64,000 nt of DNA from Alphaproteobacteria bacterium AO1-B (GCA_001890945.1 MLAX01000001.1:1178001-1242000); one strand, 5' to 3'. Positions 43,428-52,551 are shown, counted from the first letter of the stretch. Notes: generated by a model from the sequence alone, not told the origin. A program made the numbers and translations.

Positions 43428-44891
43428 ATGTCTACCGACACCGAAACGCACGAGGGCGGCCACGACGACGAGTGGTTTGCGTCTGCCAAGAAAATTTATC
43501 CCATGGCAACCCATGGTCTGTTCCGGCGGATCAAATGGGCGCTGCTATTTATTACCCTGGGCATCTACTATTTCCTGCCCTTCATAAGATACGACCGCGG
43601 CCCGAATGCACCGAACCAGGCTGTGCTCGTGGATATGGACAATGCCCGTGGTTACTTCTTCTTTATCGAAATCTGGCCGCAGGAAGTCTATTACCTGACC
43701 GGCCTGTTGATCATCGCGGCTGTGACTCTTTTTCTCATGAACGCAGTCGCTGGCCGAATTTGGTGCGGATACCTGTGTCCGCAAACGGTTTGGACTGACC
43801 TGTTCCTCTGGGTAGAGCGCAAGGTTGAGGGCGACCGCCGCGAGCGGATTGCGCTCGACAAAGAGCCTTGGTCCGCCTCGAAGGTTGGCAAACGGGCAAC
43901 AAAACACTTTTTCTGGCTGATGATCGCCTGGTGGACGGGCGGCGCTTGGGTGCTTTATTTCAACGACGCGCCAACGCTGGTTTGGCAGCTACTGACGTTC
44001 CAGGCTCCGATGGTTGCCTATATGTGGATCGGCATTTTGACTGCGACCACGTATTTGCTTGCCGGGTTCATGCGGGAACAGGTGTGTATTTATATGTGCC
44101 CCTGGCCGCGTATTCAGGCGGCCCTGACTGACGAAAAAGCGCTTAACGTCACCTATCGCTGGGATCGCGGTGAGCCGCGCGGGTCACTCAAGCACAACAA
44201 GGAACTCGAAGCGCAGGGCCTCCCGGCAGGTGACTGCATCGACTGTTACCAGTGCTTCCAGGTTTGTCCGACCGGTGTTGATATTCGCAAAGGTCCCCAG
44301 CTCGATTGCATTCAGTGCGGTCTGTGCATTGATGCCTGCGACAACATCATGATGAAGGTTGGCAAGCCCACCGGCCTCATTGCTTACGATACCGACGAAA
44401 ACATTGAACGCCGGATCGAGGGCAAGGAACCGGTCTATGAAATCGTCCGGGTTCGGACTGTCATCTATGCGGCTGTCATTGCTGTAGTCGGCATCATCAT
44501 GCTGACAGCGCTTTTGACCCGTGACTTTGCCGACATCAGCGTTCTGCATGACCGGAACCCGGTTTATGTGGAGCAGTCCGACGGCTCGGTCCGCAACGGC
44601 TACACCGTGCGTCTGTCCAACAAACGCCGCCATGACCGGCACTTCATGCTGCACGTCGAAGGCATGCCACCGAACACACAGGTCGAAGCTGTTGGTGTGA
44701 CTGAGACCTTTGCTGGTCGGCCGATCATCCAAGTTGGACCAGACACGACACGGGAAATCCGCGTTCTTGTGACCTCACCACCATGGGAAAAGATGCCGCA
44801 CTCAACTCCGGTGACGTTCCGGATCACCGAAAGCGTGATGGGGGAAGTCATTACCGCGAAGGACACATTCAAAGCGCCGGATCCGGACTAA
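43428..44891 (+). CDS. ccoG: cbb3 oxidase assembly protein CcoG/FixG (iron-sulfur cupric reductase family)
   Basis: 487-residue membrane protein needed for copper handling during cbb3 assembly. Several helices (about 35-60, 85-105, 160-215) with CGYLCPQTVWTDLFLW and CIYMCPWPRIQAAL, then two 4Fe-4S motifs: CIDCYQCFQVCP and CIQCGLCIDACD. One more helix near 345-365 anchors a C-terminal Ig-like FixG domain (about 375-487). ATG 43428 is preceded by AGAGGACGG; an in-frame TTG at 43383 adds 15 residues that do not look FixG-like. First gene of ccoGHIS. Confidence 0.93.
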   Translation: MSTDTETHEGGHDDEWFASAKKIYPMATHGLFRRIKWALLFITLGIYYFLPFIRYDRGPNAPNQAVLVDMDNARGYFFFIEIWPQEVYYLTGLLIIAAVTLFLMNAVAGRIWCGYLCPQTVWTDLFLWVERKVEGDRRERIALDKEPWSASKVGKRATKHFFWLMIAWWTGGAWVLYFNDAPTLVWQLLTFQAPMVAYMWIGILTATTYLLAGFMREQVCIYMCPWPRIQAALTDEKALNVTYRWDRGEPRGSLKHNKELEAQGLPAGDCIDCYQCFQVCPTGVDIRKGPQLDCIQCGLCIDACDNIMMKVGKPTGLIAYDTDENIERRIEGKEPVYEIVRVRTVIYAAVIAVVGIIMLTALLTRDFADISVLHDRNPVYVEQSDGSVRNGYTVRLSNKRRHDRHFMLHVEGMPPNTQVEAVGVTETFAGRPIIQVGPDTTREIRVLVTSPPWEKMPHSTPVTFRITESVMGEVITAKDTFKAPDPD

Positions 44892-44980
44892 GCCGGAGCT
44901 CTGGACGCTGAGAGACAACCAAACACCTCGCCCTTTTGGCGAGCTCCTGAAAGGGGCGGGGTGATGATCAGACAAACGCT

Positions 44981-45010
44981 CTTTTGCTGAAGAGGGGCCT
45001 TCAGCAAAAG
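44981..45010 (+). other. Perfect hairpin between ccoG and ccoH
   Basis: CTTTTGCTGAAG (44981-44992) and CTTCAGCAAAAG (44999-45010) are perfect 12-bp arms with a 6-base loop, ending 20 bases before the ccoH start. There is no T tract, so an mRNA-processing or stabilising element within the operon is more likely than a terminator. It is preceded by a G-rich/C-rich pairable stretch (CTCGCCC and GGGGCGGGG). Confidence 0.6.
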
Positions 45011-45030
45011 ACCACGCCGAGGAGACGGAT

Positions 45031-45543
45031 ATGGCGATGGCTGAGACAAACGGAAGAGACCCAAAAGCAATCACTGGCAAGACGGTCCTGTTGTGGCTGG
45101 TCGGGTTCTTCGGTGTGATCTTCCTGACCAACGGGATCTTTCTTTACTACGCGCTCGGGACCTTTCCGGGTGTCGCCGTAGAGAGTTCTTATGAAGCCGG
45201 TCAGGCCTACAATAAGGAAATTGTAGCAGCGAAAGCACAGGAGCAACTGAACTGGACCATCTCCAGCGAGTTGACGCGTCAGGCCGATGGTAGTGGCAAG
45301 CTCCTGGTCCTTGCGAAGGATGCCGCAGATGCACCGCTTTACGGGATCAGTGTCGAGGCGACCCTGAAGCACCCGGCACAGGTCAATGCCGACATCGCTT
45401 TGATCCTGACAGCGGACGGCGGCGGCCGGTATATCTCTGAAGTTGACGCATTGCCGGCCGGAAACTGGACGCTGCATCTTGAAGTAACCGAGAACGGCGA
45501 ACGCAAGTTCAAGTCCGAAAATCGCATATTCATCAAGGAATGA
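45031..45543 (+). CDS. ccoH: cbb3 oxidase assembly protein CcoH/FixH
   Basis: 170-residue FixH-type protein with one N-terminal helix (about 22-45, TVLLWLVGFFGVIFLTNGIF) and a periplasmic beta-sandwich domain. The SSYEAGQAYNKEIVAAKAQEQ region just after the helix is the conserved FixH signature. It assists CcoI-dependent copper insertion into CcoN. The ATG is preceded by GAGGAGACGG; a second ATG two codons later is possible. The gap to ccoI is ten bases. Confidence 0.9.
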   Translation: MAMAETNGRDPKAITGKTVLLWLVGFFGVIFLTNGIFLYYALGTFPGVAVESSYEAGQAYNKEIVAAKAQEQLNWTISSELTRQADGSGKLLVLAKDAADAPLYGISVEATLKHPAQVNADIALILTADGGGRYISEVDALPAGNWTLHLEVTENGERKFKSENRIFIKE

Positions 45544-45553
45544 GGCGGCAGAA

Positions 45554-47806
45554 GTGACGGTTCATCAGCGCGATTGGCAGGCATTTGTAGTTCCCGCAGA
45601 TGACGGCGCGGTTCATATGGACTTGGCCGTTGACGGCATCACCTGTGCGGCATGTATGGGCGAAATCGAGCGCGGACTTAAGCGGCTCCCGGGCATCCGC
45701 AAGGCCCGGGTCAATCTGACATCACAGCGGCTGGCGGTTGACTGGGTCGAAGACCAGACCGGAGCTGATGAAATCGTCGCTGAACTGGAACGGTTGGGGT
45801 ATGCGGCTCACCCGTTTGATCCGGCAAGTCAGAAAGAACGGCAGGACAAGACCGGCAAGCAATTGCTGCGCTGCCTGGCAGTCTCCGGGTTTGCTGGCAT
45901 GAACATCATGCTGTTGTCCGTTTCCGTTTGGTCCGGGAACGCCAGCGATATCACGCCGGAAACCCGGGACTTTTTTCACTGGCTCTCTGCTCTGATCGCC
46001 TTGCCGACCGTTGCCTATTCCGGCCAGCCGTTTGTCAAAAGCGCGTTCCGTGCCTTGTCCGCCGGCCGTCTGAATATGGACGTGCCGATTGTCATTGGTG
46101 TTGGTTTGGCCGTCGCGCTGTCGGTCGTCCAAACCATCCAGCATCATCACCATGCCTATTTTGAATCGGCTGTGATGCTGCTCTTTTTCCTGCTTGTCGG
46201 GCGGTATCTTGACCACAACATGCGCGGGCGCACGCGCTCGTTTGCCGAAAATATTGCAGCTTTGAAAGCCGAGGTGGCGGCGAGGATCAACCCGGATGGG
46301 TCGGTTCGAGAAGTTCCCTTGTCCAAGATTGCGGCTGGAGACCTTGTACTGGTCGCAGGCGGTGAGCGCGTGCCGGTGGACGGCGTGGTCTCAAGCGGCA
46401 TTTCCGAAATCGACCAAAGCCTTGTGACAGGAGAGAGCGTTCTTGTCCCCGTCAAGCCGGGCCAGCGGGTTTATGCCGGCACTCTCAACGGGGCCGGGGC
46501 GTTGCAGATCCGCGTAGAAGCGGCCTCAGGCGCGACGCTTCTCGATGAAGTCAACCGGTTGCTTGAGACGGCGTCACAAGCCAAATCGAAATATGTCCGC
46601 ATTGCCGACCGCGCTGCCCAGCTTTACGCGCCGCTCGTTCATGGAGCCGCTGGCCTCACCTTCCTGGGCTGGCTTTTGGCGGGCATGGAGTGGCAGCCAG
46701 CACTTGTGATCGCCATCTCGGTCCTGATCATTACCTGTCCATGTGCGCTTGGATTGGCGGTTCCTGCTGTCCAGGTCGTTGCGTCGGGACAATTGTTCAA
46801 GTCCGGTGTCTTGCTGAATTCCGCTGACGCGATTGAACGTATGGCAGACATCGACACCATCCTCTTCGACAAAACCGGAACGCTGACCCTGGCTGAACCG
46901 GAACTGGTTGGAGAGATTGACCGGCAAGATCCCGTTCTGGCGTTGGCTGGCCAGTTGGCATTGGCAAGCCGCCATCCCCTGTCGATGGCCCTGGTGAAGG
47001 CCACCGGCGCGCTTGTCCCGCTTGCCAATGTACAGGAAGTATCTGGTGCTGGCCTTGAAACTCATGTCGATGGGCAGCGGCTGCGGCTCGGAAGTCCGTT
47101 GTTCTGCGGTGCAACCACAGAAGCAATTGAAGAACGCCTTTTGGCAGTGCCAGGGGCGTCGCTGCTGGCTATTCAATATGGCGAAGAGCCCGTGCGCTTG
47201 TTGGCAGTTCGCCAGAAGCTCCGCTCCGATGCGCGAGATGTCGTCGATCAATTGAAAGCGCAGGGGTATGCTCTTGAGATTGTGTCAGGTGATACGCAGC
47301 CTTCTGTGGCAGAGTGTGCCGAAGCACTTGGAATTGAGAATTGGCAAGCCGCGATGACGCCTTCTGCGAAAATCGCCCGTCTGGAAGCCCTGCAGGCCGA
47401 TGGCCGGAAAGTGCTGATGGTCGGTGACGGATTGAACGATGCGCCAGCGCTCGCCGGAGCGCATGTGTCGTTGTCTCCTGTCTCCGCTGTTCATCTTAGT
47501 CAGGCGGCAGCTGACGCCGTCTTTCTCGGCAAGAAACTCCAGCCGGTTTTTGACGCGCTACGGCTTTCCATACGAGCGCGGCGCGCAATTGAACAAAACC
47601 TCTGGATTTCGACCGTTTATAATATCATCGCGGTGCCAATCGCGGTTGCCGGATACGTGACACCCTTGATGGCAGCCGTCGCCATGTCCGCTTCGTCATT
47701 GGCGGTTACGGCTAATGCGCTGCGTTTGAAATGGGGCAACCGGGTTGCAGCTGATGTTGAGGCTACGCCCGCCTTCGGCCCGGCAGCAAGCACCAAGGGA
47801 GAGTGA
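45554..47806 (+). CDS. ccoI: cbb3-associated copper-exporting P-type ATPase CcoI/FixI
   Basis: 750-residue P1B-type ATPase that delivers copper for CuB of CcoN. One N-terminal heavy-metal domain with GITCAACMGEIE (Cys-x2-Cys near 35), eight helices, actuator motif TGES, transmembrane metal site CPCALGL, phosphorylation site DKTGTLT and hinge GDGLNDAPAL. HP motif SRHPLSMAL is present. The start is GTG ten bases behind ccoH with GAGGCGG as ribosome site; an earlier start is not possible without overlapping ccoH. One base separates its stop from ccoS. Confidence 0.94.
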   Translation: MTVHQRDWQAFVVPADDGAVHMDLAVDGITCAACMGEIERGLKRLPGIRKARVNLTSQRLAVDWVEDQTGADEIVAELERLGYAAHPFDPASQKERQDKTGKQLLRCLAVSGFAGMNIMLLSVSVWSGNASDITPETRDFFHWLSALIALPTVAYSGQPFVKSAFRALSAGRLNMDVPIVIGVGLAVALSVVQTIQHHHHAYFESAVMLLFFLLVGRYLDHNMRGRTRSFAENIAALKAEVAARINPDGSVREVPLSKIAAGDLVLVAGGERVPVDGVVSSGISEIDQSLVTGESVLVPVKPGQRVYAGTLNGAGALQIRVEAASGATLLDEVNRLLETASQAKSKYVRIADRAAQLYAPLVHGAAGLTFLGWLLAGMEWQPALVIAISVLIITCPCALGLAVPAVQVVASGQLFKSGVLLNSADAIERMADIDTILFDKTGTLTLAEPELVGEIDRQDPVLALAGQLALASRHPLSMALVKATGALVPLANVQEVSGAGLETHVDGQRLRLGSPLFCGATTEAIEERLLAVPGASLLAIQYGEEPVRLLAVRQKLRSDARDVVDQLKAQGYALEIVSGDTQPSVAECAEALGIENWQAAMTPSAKIARLEALQADGRKVLMVGDGLNDAPALAGAHVSLSPVSAVHLSQAAADAVFLGKKLQPVFDALRLSIRARRAIEQNLWISTVYNIIAVPIAVAGYVTPLMAAVAMSASSLAVTANALRLKWGNRVAADVEATPAFGPAASTKGE

Positions 47807-47807
47807 A

Positions 47808-47972
47808 ATGGATGTCTTGATTTTTCTAATCCCGATTGCCCTCGTACTCGGAGGCGTGGGCCTCGTAGCTTTTCTCTGGTCCTTAAAGACCGGGCAATAT
47901 GATGATCTGGAAGGGGCTAAATGGCGCATTCTGGATGACGATGATCTCCCTGAACGCAAAAACACCCAGTGA
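47808..47972 (+). CDS. ccoS: cbb3 oxidase maturation protein CcoS/FixS
   Basis: 54-residue single-helix protein: MDVLIFLIPIALVLGGVG opens the helix, followed by AFLWSLKTGQYDDLEGAKWRIL in split form (SGQYDDLEG-like SLKTGQYDDLEG is the family mark) and an acidic tail. Needed to mature the heme-copper centre of CcoN. ATG begins one base after the ccoI stop, with GGGAGAG as ribosome site inside ccoI. The frame is open upstream, but CcoS proteins begin here. Confidence 0.92.
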   Translation: MDVLIFLIPIALVLGGVGLVAFLWSLKTGQYDDLEGAKWRILDDDDLPERKNTQ

Positions 47973-48003
47973 CCTGTGCAAGGGGAGCTCCCGTACCGGC
48001 TAT

Positions 48004-48168
48004 TCAGGCAAGGATGTTCGATAGGACCATGCCGGTCGCAAGGATCAGCAGCCCTATTCCGGAAAACAGAAGCATGTTCGGGCGATATGCGCCGCTCACG
48101 TTTGATTGTAAATGATGCTCTTTGGAGCCAGGTGCGCTGTCCGGAGCATTGTTTTCATCTTCGGTCAT
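48004..48168 (-). CDS. Small single-helix membrane protein, convergent with ccoS
   Basis: 54 residues: a polar acidic/His-containing N-terminus (MTEDENNAPDSAPGSKEHH) and one C-terminal hydrophobic helix (about 34-53, MLLFSGIGLLILATGMVL) preceded by YRPN. TTGGA stands just before the ATG. The frame extends upstream to 48360 but that part looks non-coding. I recognise no family; tail-anchored small proteins of this size occur near respiratory genes, and this one ends 31 bases from ccoS on the other strand. Real coding status is likely but not certain. Confidence 0.45.
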   Translation of the reverse strand: MTEDENNAPDSAPGSKEHHLQSNVSGAYRPNMLLFSGIGLLILATGMVLSNILA

Positions 48169-48466
48169 ATATCCAACGATCACCCATAATCCTGTTTGTC
48201 TATTTCCAGCGGGCAGACAGCCCATATTTTTGGGGCCAGTCATCTGGAGAATGGCGCTGCAGTTTGAAAGTCCTGTTAATCGGAAGGCCGCAAAAGTCTT
48301 AATTCTTCGCAACATTACTAATACGTAAGGGCAGGGATTACGAATTAACCAGTTCTCCAATAAGATGGCTTACCTTTACAACTTGAGAGCATGTTCAATG
48401 CCGGAACGCGACTAACGCATTGTTCAGAAATTCATGTCAGAGAAGACATGAACTTAGGAGGATTGG
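48169..48466. other. Intergenic region before the lone receiver gene
   Basis: About 298 bases with no convincing gene. Near its right end TTCATGTC (48431-48438) and GACATGAA (48445-48452) form a perfect inverted repeat with a 6-base loop, four bases before the ribosome site AGGAGGA (48456-48462) of the next gene. It may be an operator or an mRNA hairpin. Confidence 0.6.
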
Positions 48467-49003
48467 GTGAGCCTGGATCTGGCCTCGTTGACGTTTTTGC
48501 TGGTGGAAGACAGCGCGTATATGCGGACCATCCTGCGCACGATGCTGCAGGGGTTCGGAGCGCGTCGGATTGTCGAAGCCGAAGATGGCGCATCCGGCTT
48601 GGAAGCGATGGACCGTGCTAACCCGGATATCTTGATCCTTGATTGGGTCATGCCGATCCTTGATGGCGCGGACATGGTTCGGATGATCCGCAGCCCAAAC
48701 AATCCTTTTGCCTACATCCCGATCATCATGGTGACCGCTCATACGGAACGCAGCCGTATTGTCGAAGCGCGGCGGCTTGGTGTTCACGAACTGCTTTCCA
48801 AACCGATTTCCGCCAAGGCGCTTTATCAGCGGGTGTCGAGTGTGATCGTTCAGCCACGAGACTTCATCAAGACCGCGACCTATTTTGGCCCGGCCCCGCG
48901 CGAGATCCGCAATCGTCAGAAAATCTGGCAAGGTGGGCCTGGGGAACAGCCCGGTGGCGACCAAGGAAACGGCGGCGACGGCGCAGTCACAGCTATCGGT
49001 TAG
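48467..49003 (+). CDS. CheY-like single-domain response regulator
   Basis: 178-residue protein with one receiver domain (about 5-130): VEDSAYMRTILRTML, phospho-Asp in ILILDWVMPILDGADM, MVTAHTE and the Lys in LLSKPISAK. The remainder (about 130-178) is polar with RxIRNRQK and a Gly/Asn-rich end; there is no DNA-binding or enzyme domain. The start is GTG behind AGGAGGA. No kinase or chemotaxis gene lies next to it, so the partner is unknown. This type is common in alphaproteobacteria. Confidence 0.82.
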   Translation: MSLDLASLTFLLVEDSAYMRTILRTMLQGFGARRIVEAEDGASGLEAMDRANPDILILDWVMPILDGADMVRMIRSPNNPFAYIPIIMVTAHTERSRIVEARRLGVHELLSKPISAKALYQRVSSVIVQPRDFIKTATYFGPAPREIRNRQKIWQGGPGEQPGGDQGNGGDGAVTAIG

Positions 49004-49014
49004 GTCTGCTCAGA

Positions 49015-49251
49015 CTAAGCGGCTGACTGTTTCGAATCTGCAGTATTTTCTGCGCCTAACCCATCTGTCTGGCACAGTGAAGCGTTGGCGTCAGAGAACT
49101 GCGCTAGTAGATCCAAATCAACAGTGTAATTGTCGAGCAGGAATTGTGAAAGAACATCTATAGGGAGATGTTGATACCCTTCGACAGCTTCATTGAGAGC
49201 TTCTAATGTGTCTAGTCTTTCACGAATTTTTATCATGACATCCCAAGTCAA
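49015..49251 (-). CDS. Possible small acidic hypothetical protein
   Basis: Up to 78 residues, or 73 from the second ATG at 49236. Composition is protein-like (helical IRERLDTLEALNEAVEGY, then LPIDVLSQFLLDNYTVDLDLLAQF), with few rare residues and no antisense gene to explain it as a shadow. No family is recognised. It ends 12 bases from the receiver gene, convergent with it. Confidence 0.38.
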   Translation of the reverse strand: MTWDVMIKIRERLDTLEALNEAVEGYQHLPIDVLSQFLLDNYTVDLDLLAQFSDANASLCQTDGLGAENTADSKQSAA

Positions 49252-49431
49252 TCACGAATCATGACCTTTGTTATGATGTAGGGTTAATAATAGGTAATTG
49301 TCTGGAGGGCAACAGCTGTCCGGCAAATAAGCTGCAATTGAAAAACCAATTATATTTTGTTCACACCAATGCGCACTTATTGCTAAACAAAACGCACCTT
49401 AGGTCTACAGGTGACAACAAAGGATCTCGCA

Positions 49432-49875
49432 ATGGCTGCCGTCGTTTATGTTTTGAATGGCCCGAACCTCAATCTTCTGGGCAAGCGGCAGCCAGAGATT
49501 TATGGAGCACAAACCCTTGCCGATGTTGAAGAGTTGTGCCGGTCCACCGCGGCACGCTTGGGAATGACCGCCGATTGCCGGCAAAGCAACGCGGAACATG
49601 AACTCATCGACTGGATTCAGGAGGCGCGGGAAACAGCCGCCGCGATCGTTATCAATCCCGCGGCTTACTCGCACACGTCTGTCGCCATTCTTGATGCCCT
49701 GAACGCTTGTGAGTTTCCGGTTATCGAGGTCCATATCTCCAACATTCACAAGCGTGAAGAGTTTCGTCATCACTCCTACGTTTCAAGCCGCGCAGATGCA
49801 GTCATCGCTGGCTGTGGTGTTCAGGGCTATGAGCTTGCACTTACCCGTGCCGCCAGCTTGGTGCGCGGTGGCTAG
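49432..49875 (+). CDS. aroQ: Type II 3-dehydroquinate dehydratase
   Basis: 147-residue dodecamer-type dehydroquinase of the shikimate pathway (3-dehydroquinate to 3-dehydroshikimate). [19 protein letters not shown] holds the active-site Asn, Arg and Tyr; [17 protein letters not shown] and [18 protein letters not shown] carry further catalytic and binding residues (the second in two parts: [20 protein letters not shown]). ATG 49432 is preceded by AAAGGA; an upstream in-frame GTG at 49411 is less likely. In many relatives aroQ precedes accB-accC; here it stands alone. Confidence 0.93.
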   Translation: MAAVVYVLNGPNLNLLGKRQPEIYGAQTLADVEELCRSTAARLGMTADCRQSNAEHELIDWIQEARETAAAIVINPAAYSHTSVAILDALNACEFPVIEVHISNIHKREEFRHHSYVSSRADAVIAGCGVQGYELALTRAASLVRGG

Positions 49876-49908
49876 AAGCTCAAGTTAGCATCGGGAGTTG
49901 TGGGCCGT

Positions 49909-50730
49909 TTAGGCGCCGCTTCCTTTCAGGAACTCGCGGGCGACCGTGCGAGCCACGATTTTGGCGTCAAGCCACAGGCTCACATTCTCAATGTATGCAA
50001 GATCATACTCGAGCCGCATACGCGCCAGGTCCGCATCGGACGCATCTCCGCGATACCCGTTGACTTGTGCAAGGCCGGTGATGCCTGGCAGCACCTGAAG
50101 CCGGTCATAGTAGCGATAGTCGAGGCACTCGTAGGGAACTCCGCCTGCCTGCATGCCGGGGACATAAGGCCGTGGGCCCACAAGCGACATTTGCCCGCGC
50201 AACACGTTCCAAAGCTGAGGCAGTTCGTCAAAGCTGCTCTGGCGCAGGAAACGTCCGATCCATGTAACGCGCTGATCGCCCACAATGGTGTGCTGCAAGC
50301 CCGTATGGTCGCATTGATCGACGAACATCGTCCGGTACTTGAGAATGGAAAACGGTTGTCCGTTAATCCCAAGACGGGTCTGCCGGAAGAACACCGGTCC
50401 ACGGCTGGTCAGTTTGATCGTTAGCGCAATGCCTGCCAGGAGAGGAAACAAAAACACGAGGCCGGCGAGCGCGCCCGTGACATCGAAGACCCGTTTCAAT
50501 GCGCGCTGCAAGGGCTTCGCTTCGTAGACTGGGCGCTTTACCTCTGCGTAAGGCGAGGCGGCTTTCCGCAGCTGGCGGGCAGTCAGTATCCGTTGTGCCG
50601 CCCCGCCGCGAATTTTCTGCATACGGCCTGAACTGGTGCCTCTGAACAAGCCGGAAGACGGCGTCGCAAAGCCAAAGCGATAAAGCTTTCGCGCTTCTTT
50701 CCTCTCGTCTGTCAGCGTCTCATCTGCCAT
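49909..50730 (-). CDS. Undecaprenyl-phosphate sugar transferase (ExoY-like)
   Basis: 273-residue bacterial sugar transferase (PF02397) starting exopolysaccharide repeat-unit synthesis by moving a sugar phosphate to undecaprenyl phosphate. A polar N-terminal stretch (1-75) leads to one membrane helix (about 88-110, GALAGLVFLFPLLAGIAL) and the catalytic domain with KYRTM, SFDELPQLWNVLRGQMSLVG in split form (SSFDELPQLWNVL), GPRPY and GITGLAQVNGYRG. It lacks the multi-helix N-terminus of WbaP-type enzymes and resembles ExoY. Followed upstream on the same strand by UDP-glucose dehydrogenase, a likely precursor supplier, though separated by 272 bases. Confidence 0.87.
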   Translation of the reverse strand: MADETLTDERKEARKLYRFGFATPSSGLFRGTSSGRMQKIRGGAAQRILTARQLRKAASPYAEVKRPVYEAKPLQRALKRVFDVTGALAGLVFLFPLLAGIALTIKLTSRGPVFFRQTRLGINGQPFSILKYRTMFVDQCDHTGLQHTIVGDQRVTWIGRFLRQSSFDELPQLWNVLRGQMSLVGPRPYVPGMQAGGVPYECLDYRYYDRLQVLPGITGLAQVNGYRGDASDADLARMRLEYDLAYIENVSLWLDAKIVARTVAREFLKGSGA

Positions 50731-50940
50731 GCGCCCAAAACACCCGTCGTCCGCTCAGTCCTACCTAACTTTGCGGACCATAAATCAGAACATTTTCAGG
50801 TTCCAATTAAATATTAGTAAAGTGTTAACGCTGTGATCCAGATCACGAAGTGCATGAGATAAAATACTTATTTGCGCTGACCGAGAAAATGGCGTCCGGA
50901 TTTTTCCTTACAAGAGCGTTGCGAAGGAGAAAAAGGCAAA

Positions 50941-50953
50941 CCCGAAAAACGGG
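50941..50953 (-). terminator. Weak hairpin downstream of ugd
   Basis: CCCG-AAAAA-CGGG; on the minus strand it is followed by TTTGCCTTTTTC. The four-pair stem is short, but the T-rich trailer and the place, about 50 bases past the ugd stop, fit a weak terminator. The rest of 50731-51002 is AT-rich leader of the sugar transferase gene with no other feature. Confidence 0.4.
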
Positions 50954-51002
50954 CGAAAAACACCCCAAACGCACAGGTTTGCAACCTTAATACAACCATG
51001 TG

Positions 51003-52310
51003 TCAGTAGGAGCGGCCAACGCTCGTATAGTCGAAACCAGCTTCTGCCATGTACGCAGGTGTGTAGATGTTCCGGAGATCTGCAACCTTTGGGGTTTTGA
51101 CCAGCGATTTCACGCGCTCCAGATCCAGCGCCCGGAATTGGTCCCACTCCGTCACGATCACGATTGCATCAGCACCTTCGATCGCGTGGTAAGGACCGTC
51201 ACAGAACATGACGTCCTGCATAAGTTTGGCGGCCTCTTCCATGCTCGCCGGGTCAAAGGCGCGAATCTTGGCACCGGCTGCTTGCAGTTTCTGAACGATG
51301 TCGATACTTGGCGCTTCGCGCATGTCATCGGTGTTCGGTTTAAAGGCGAGGCCGAGCAGGGCGATTGTTTTGCCGTCGACATCCCCACCGATGAAATCAA
51401 TGACCTTGTCGGCCATTTTCTTCTTCCGCGCAGCGTTCACTTCGATCACCGAATCGACGATTTTCAGCCCGGAGTCCGCGTCGGCTGCGATCTTGGATAG
51501 AGCAAGCGTATCTTTCGGGAAGCAGGAGCCGCCGTAGCCAGGCCCCGCGTGCAAGAACTTGGAGCCAATCCGGTTGTCCAGACCAATGCCGCGGGAGACT
51601 TCCTGAACATTGCCGCCGACCTTCTCGCAAAGATCAGCAATTTCGTTGATGAAGGTGATCTTTACGGCAAGGAAGGCGTTGGCAGCGTATTTGATGAGCT
51701 CGGACGTGCGGCGCTTGGTGACCAGGATCGGCGTCTCGTTGAGATAGAGCGGCCGGTAGAGCTCCCGCATGACATCCACAGCCTTGGCATTGTCTGTGCC
51801 AACAACAACGCGGTCTGGACGTTTGAAATCTTCGATGGCAGCACCTTCCCGCAAGAATTCCGGGTTTGAGACGACTGCAAAGTCTGCATCCGGGCGAGTC
51901 TTGCGGATAATCGCTTCCACTTCGTCCCCAGTGCCGACCGGAACGGTCGACTTCGTCACCACAACGGTGAACCCGTCAATGAGCGTGGCGATTTCTTCGG
52001 CCGCTGCGTACACATATGTCAGGTCAGCATGTCCGTCGCCCCGGCGGGTTGGAGTTCCGACCGCGATGAAAACGGCGTCAGCGCCTTTGACAGCTTCTTC
52101 TGCATCGGTCGAAAAAAACAGCCGCTCTTCGGAAACGTTCTTGGCGACCAGTTCTTGCAAGCCAGGCTCGTAGATCGGGATCTCGCCCTTGTTCAGGGCA
52201 TCGATCTTGGCGGCGTCCTTGTCGATACAGGTTACAATGTGGCCGAAGTCGGCAAAACAGGTTCCAGATACCAGACCGACATACCCGGTCCCAATCATCG
52301 CAACGCGCAT
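51003..52310 (-). CDS. ugd: UDP-glucose 6-dehydrogenase
   Basis: 435-residue NAD-dependent enzyme oxidising UDP-glucose to UDP-glucuronate for exopolysaccharides and lipid decoration. N-terminal Rossmann fold with GTGYVGLVSGTCFADFGH, SKSTVPVGTGD, NPEFLREGAAIEDF, catalytic Cys near 262 in GYGGSCFPKDTLAL, and the C-terminal UDP-binding domain with GLAFKPNTDDMREAPS. Length and motifs are normal. Start ATG directly at the family N-terminus MRVAMIGTGYVG. Confidence 0.94.
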   Translation of the reverse strand: MRVAMIGTGYVGLVSGTCFADFGHIVTCIDKDAAKIDALNKGEIPIYEPGLQELVAKNVSEERLFFSTDAEEAVKGADAVFIAVGTPTRRGDGHADLTYVYAAAEEIATLIDGFTVVVTKSTVPVGTGDEVEAIIRKTRPDADFAVVSNPEFLREGAAIEDFKRPDRVVVGTDNAKAVDVMRELYRPLYLNETPILVTKRRTSELIKYAANAFLAVKITFINEIADLCEKVGGNVQEVSRGIGLDNRIGSKFLHAGPGYGGSCFPKDTLALSKIAADADSGLKIVDSVIEVNAARKKKMADKVIDFIGGDVDGKTIALLGLAFKPNTDDMREAPSIDIVQKLQAAGAKIRAFDPASMEEAAKLMQDVMFCDGPYHAIEGADAIVIVTEWDQFRALDLERVKSLVKTPKVADLRNIYTPAYMAEAGFDYTSVGRSY

Positions 52311-52551
52311 CGTCTATCCCAGTTTTTCCAGACAGGATCGTAATCCCGTCAAAGGCGCGGCTAGGGCACGGAATACCCTTAGCCGAAGAAGAAAACTCAG
52401 CGCGTTGGTACTGGCTTTCTGACTGGTGTCAATCCACGAAGGGCTGCACGGGAACCAATTGCGCCAAGTTGCGGCCCTTATGCAGCAGTTTTCGGCACAC
52501 TATTATGACGGCAATGTTTCTTGGCTTGATTTTCCAGGCAAGTTTTGACCA
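52311..52551. other. Intergenic region between ugd and urtE
   Basis: 241 bases containing the ugd promoter and the 3' end of the urt operon; I see no gene, no clear terminator stem and no strong repeat here. Confidence 0.5.

Noticed and set aside
47976..48302. 108-codon plus-strand frame after ccoS
   Set aside because: No family features; the minus strand of the same stretch encodes a more plausible small membrane protein.
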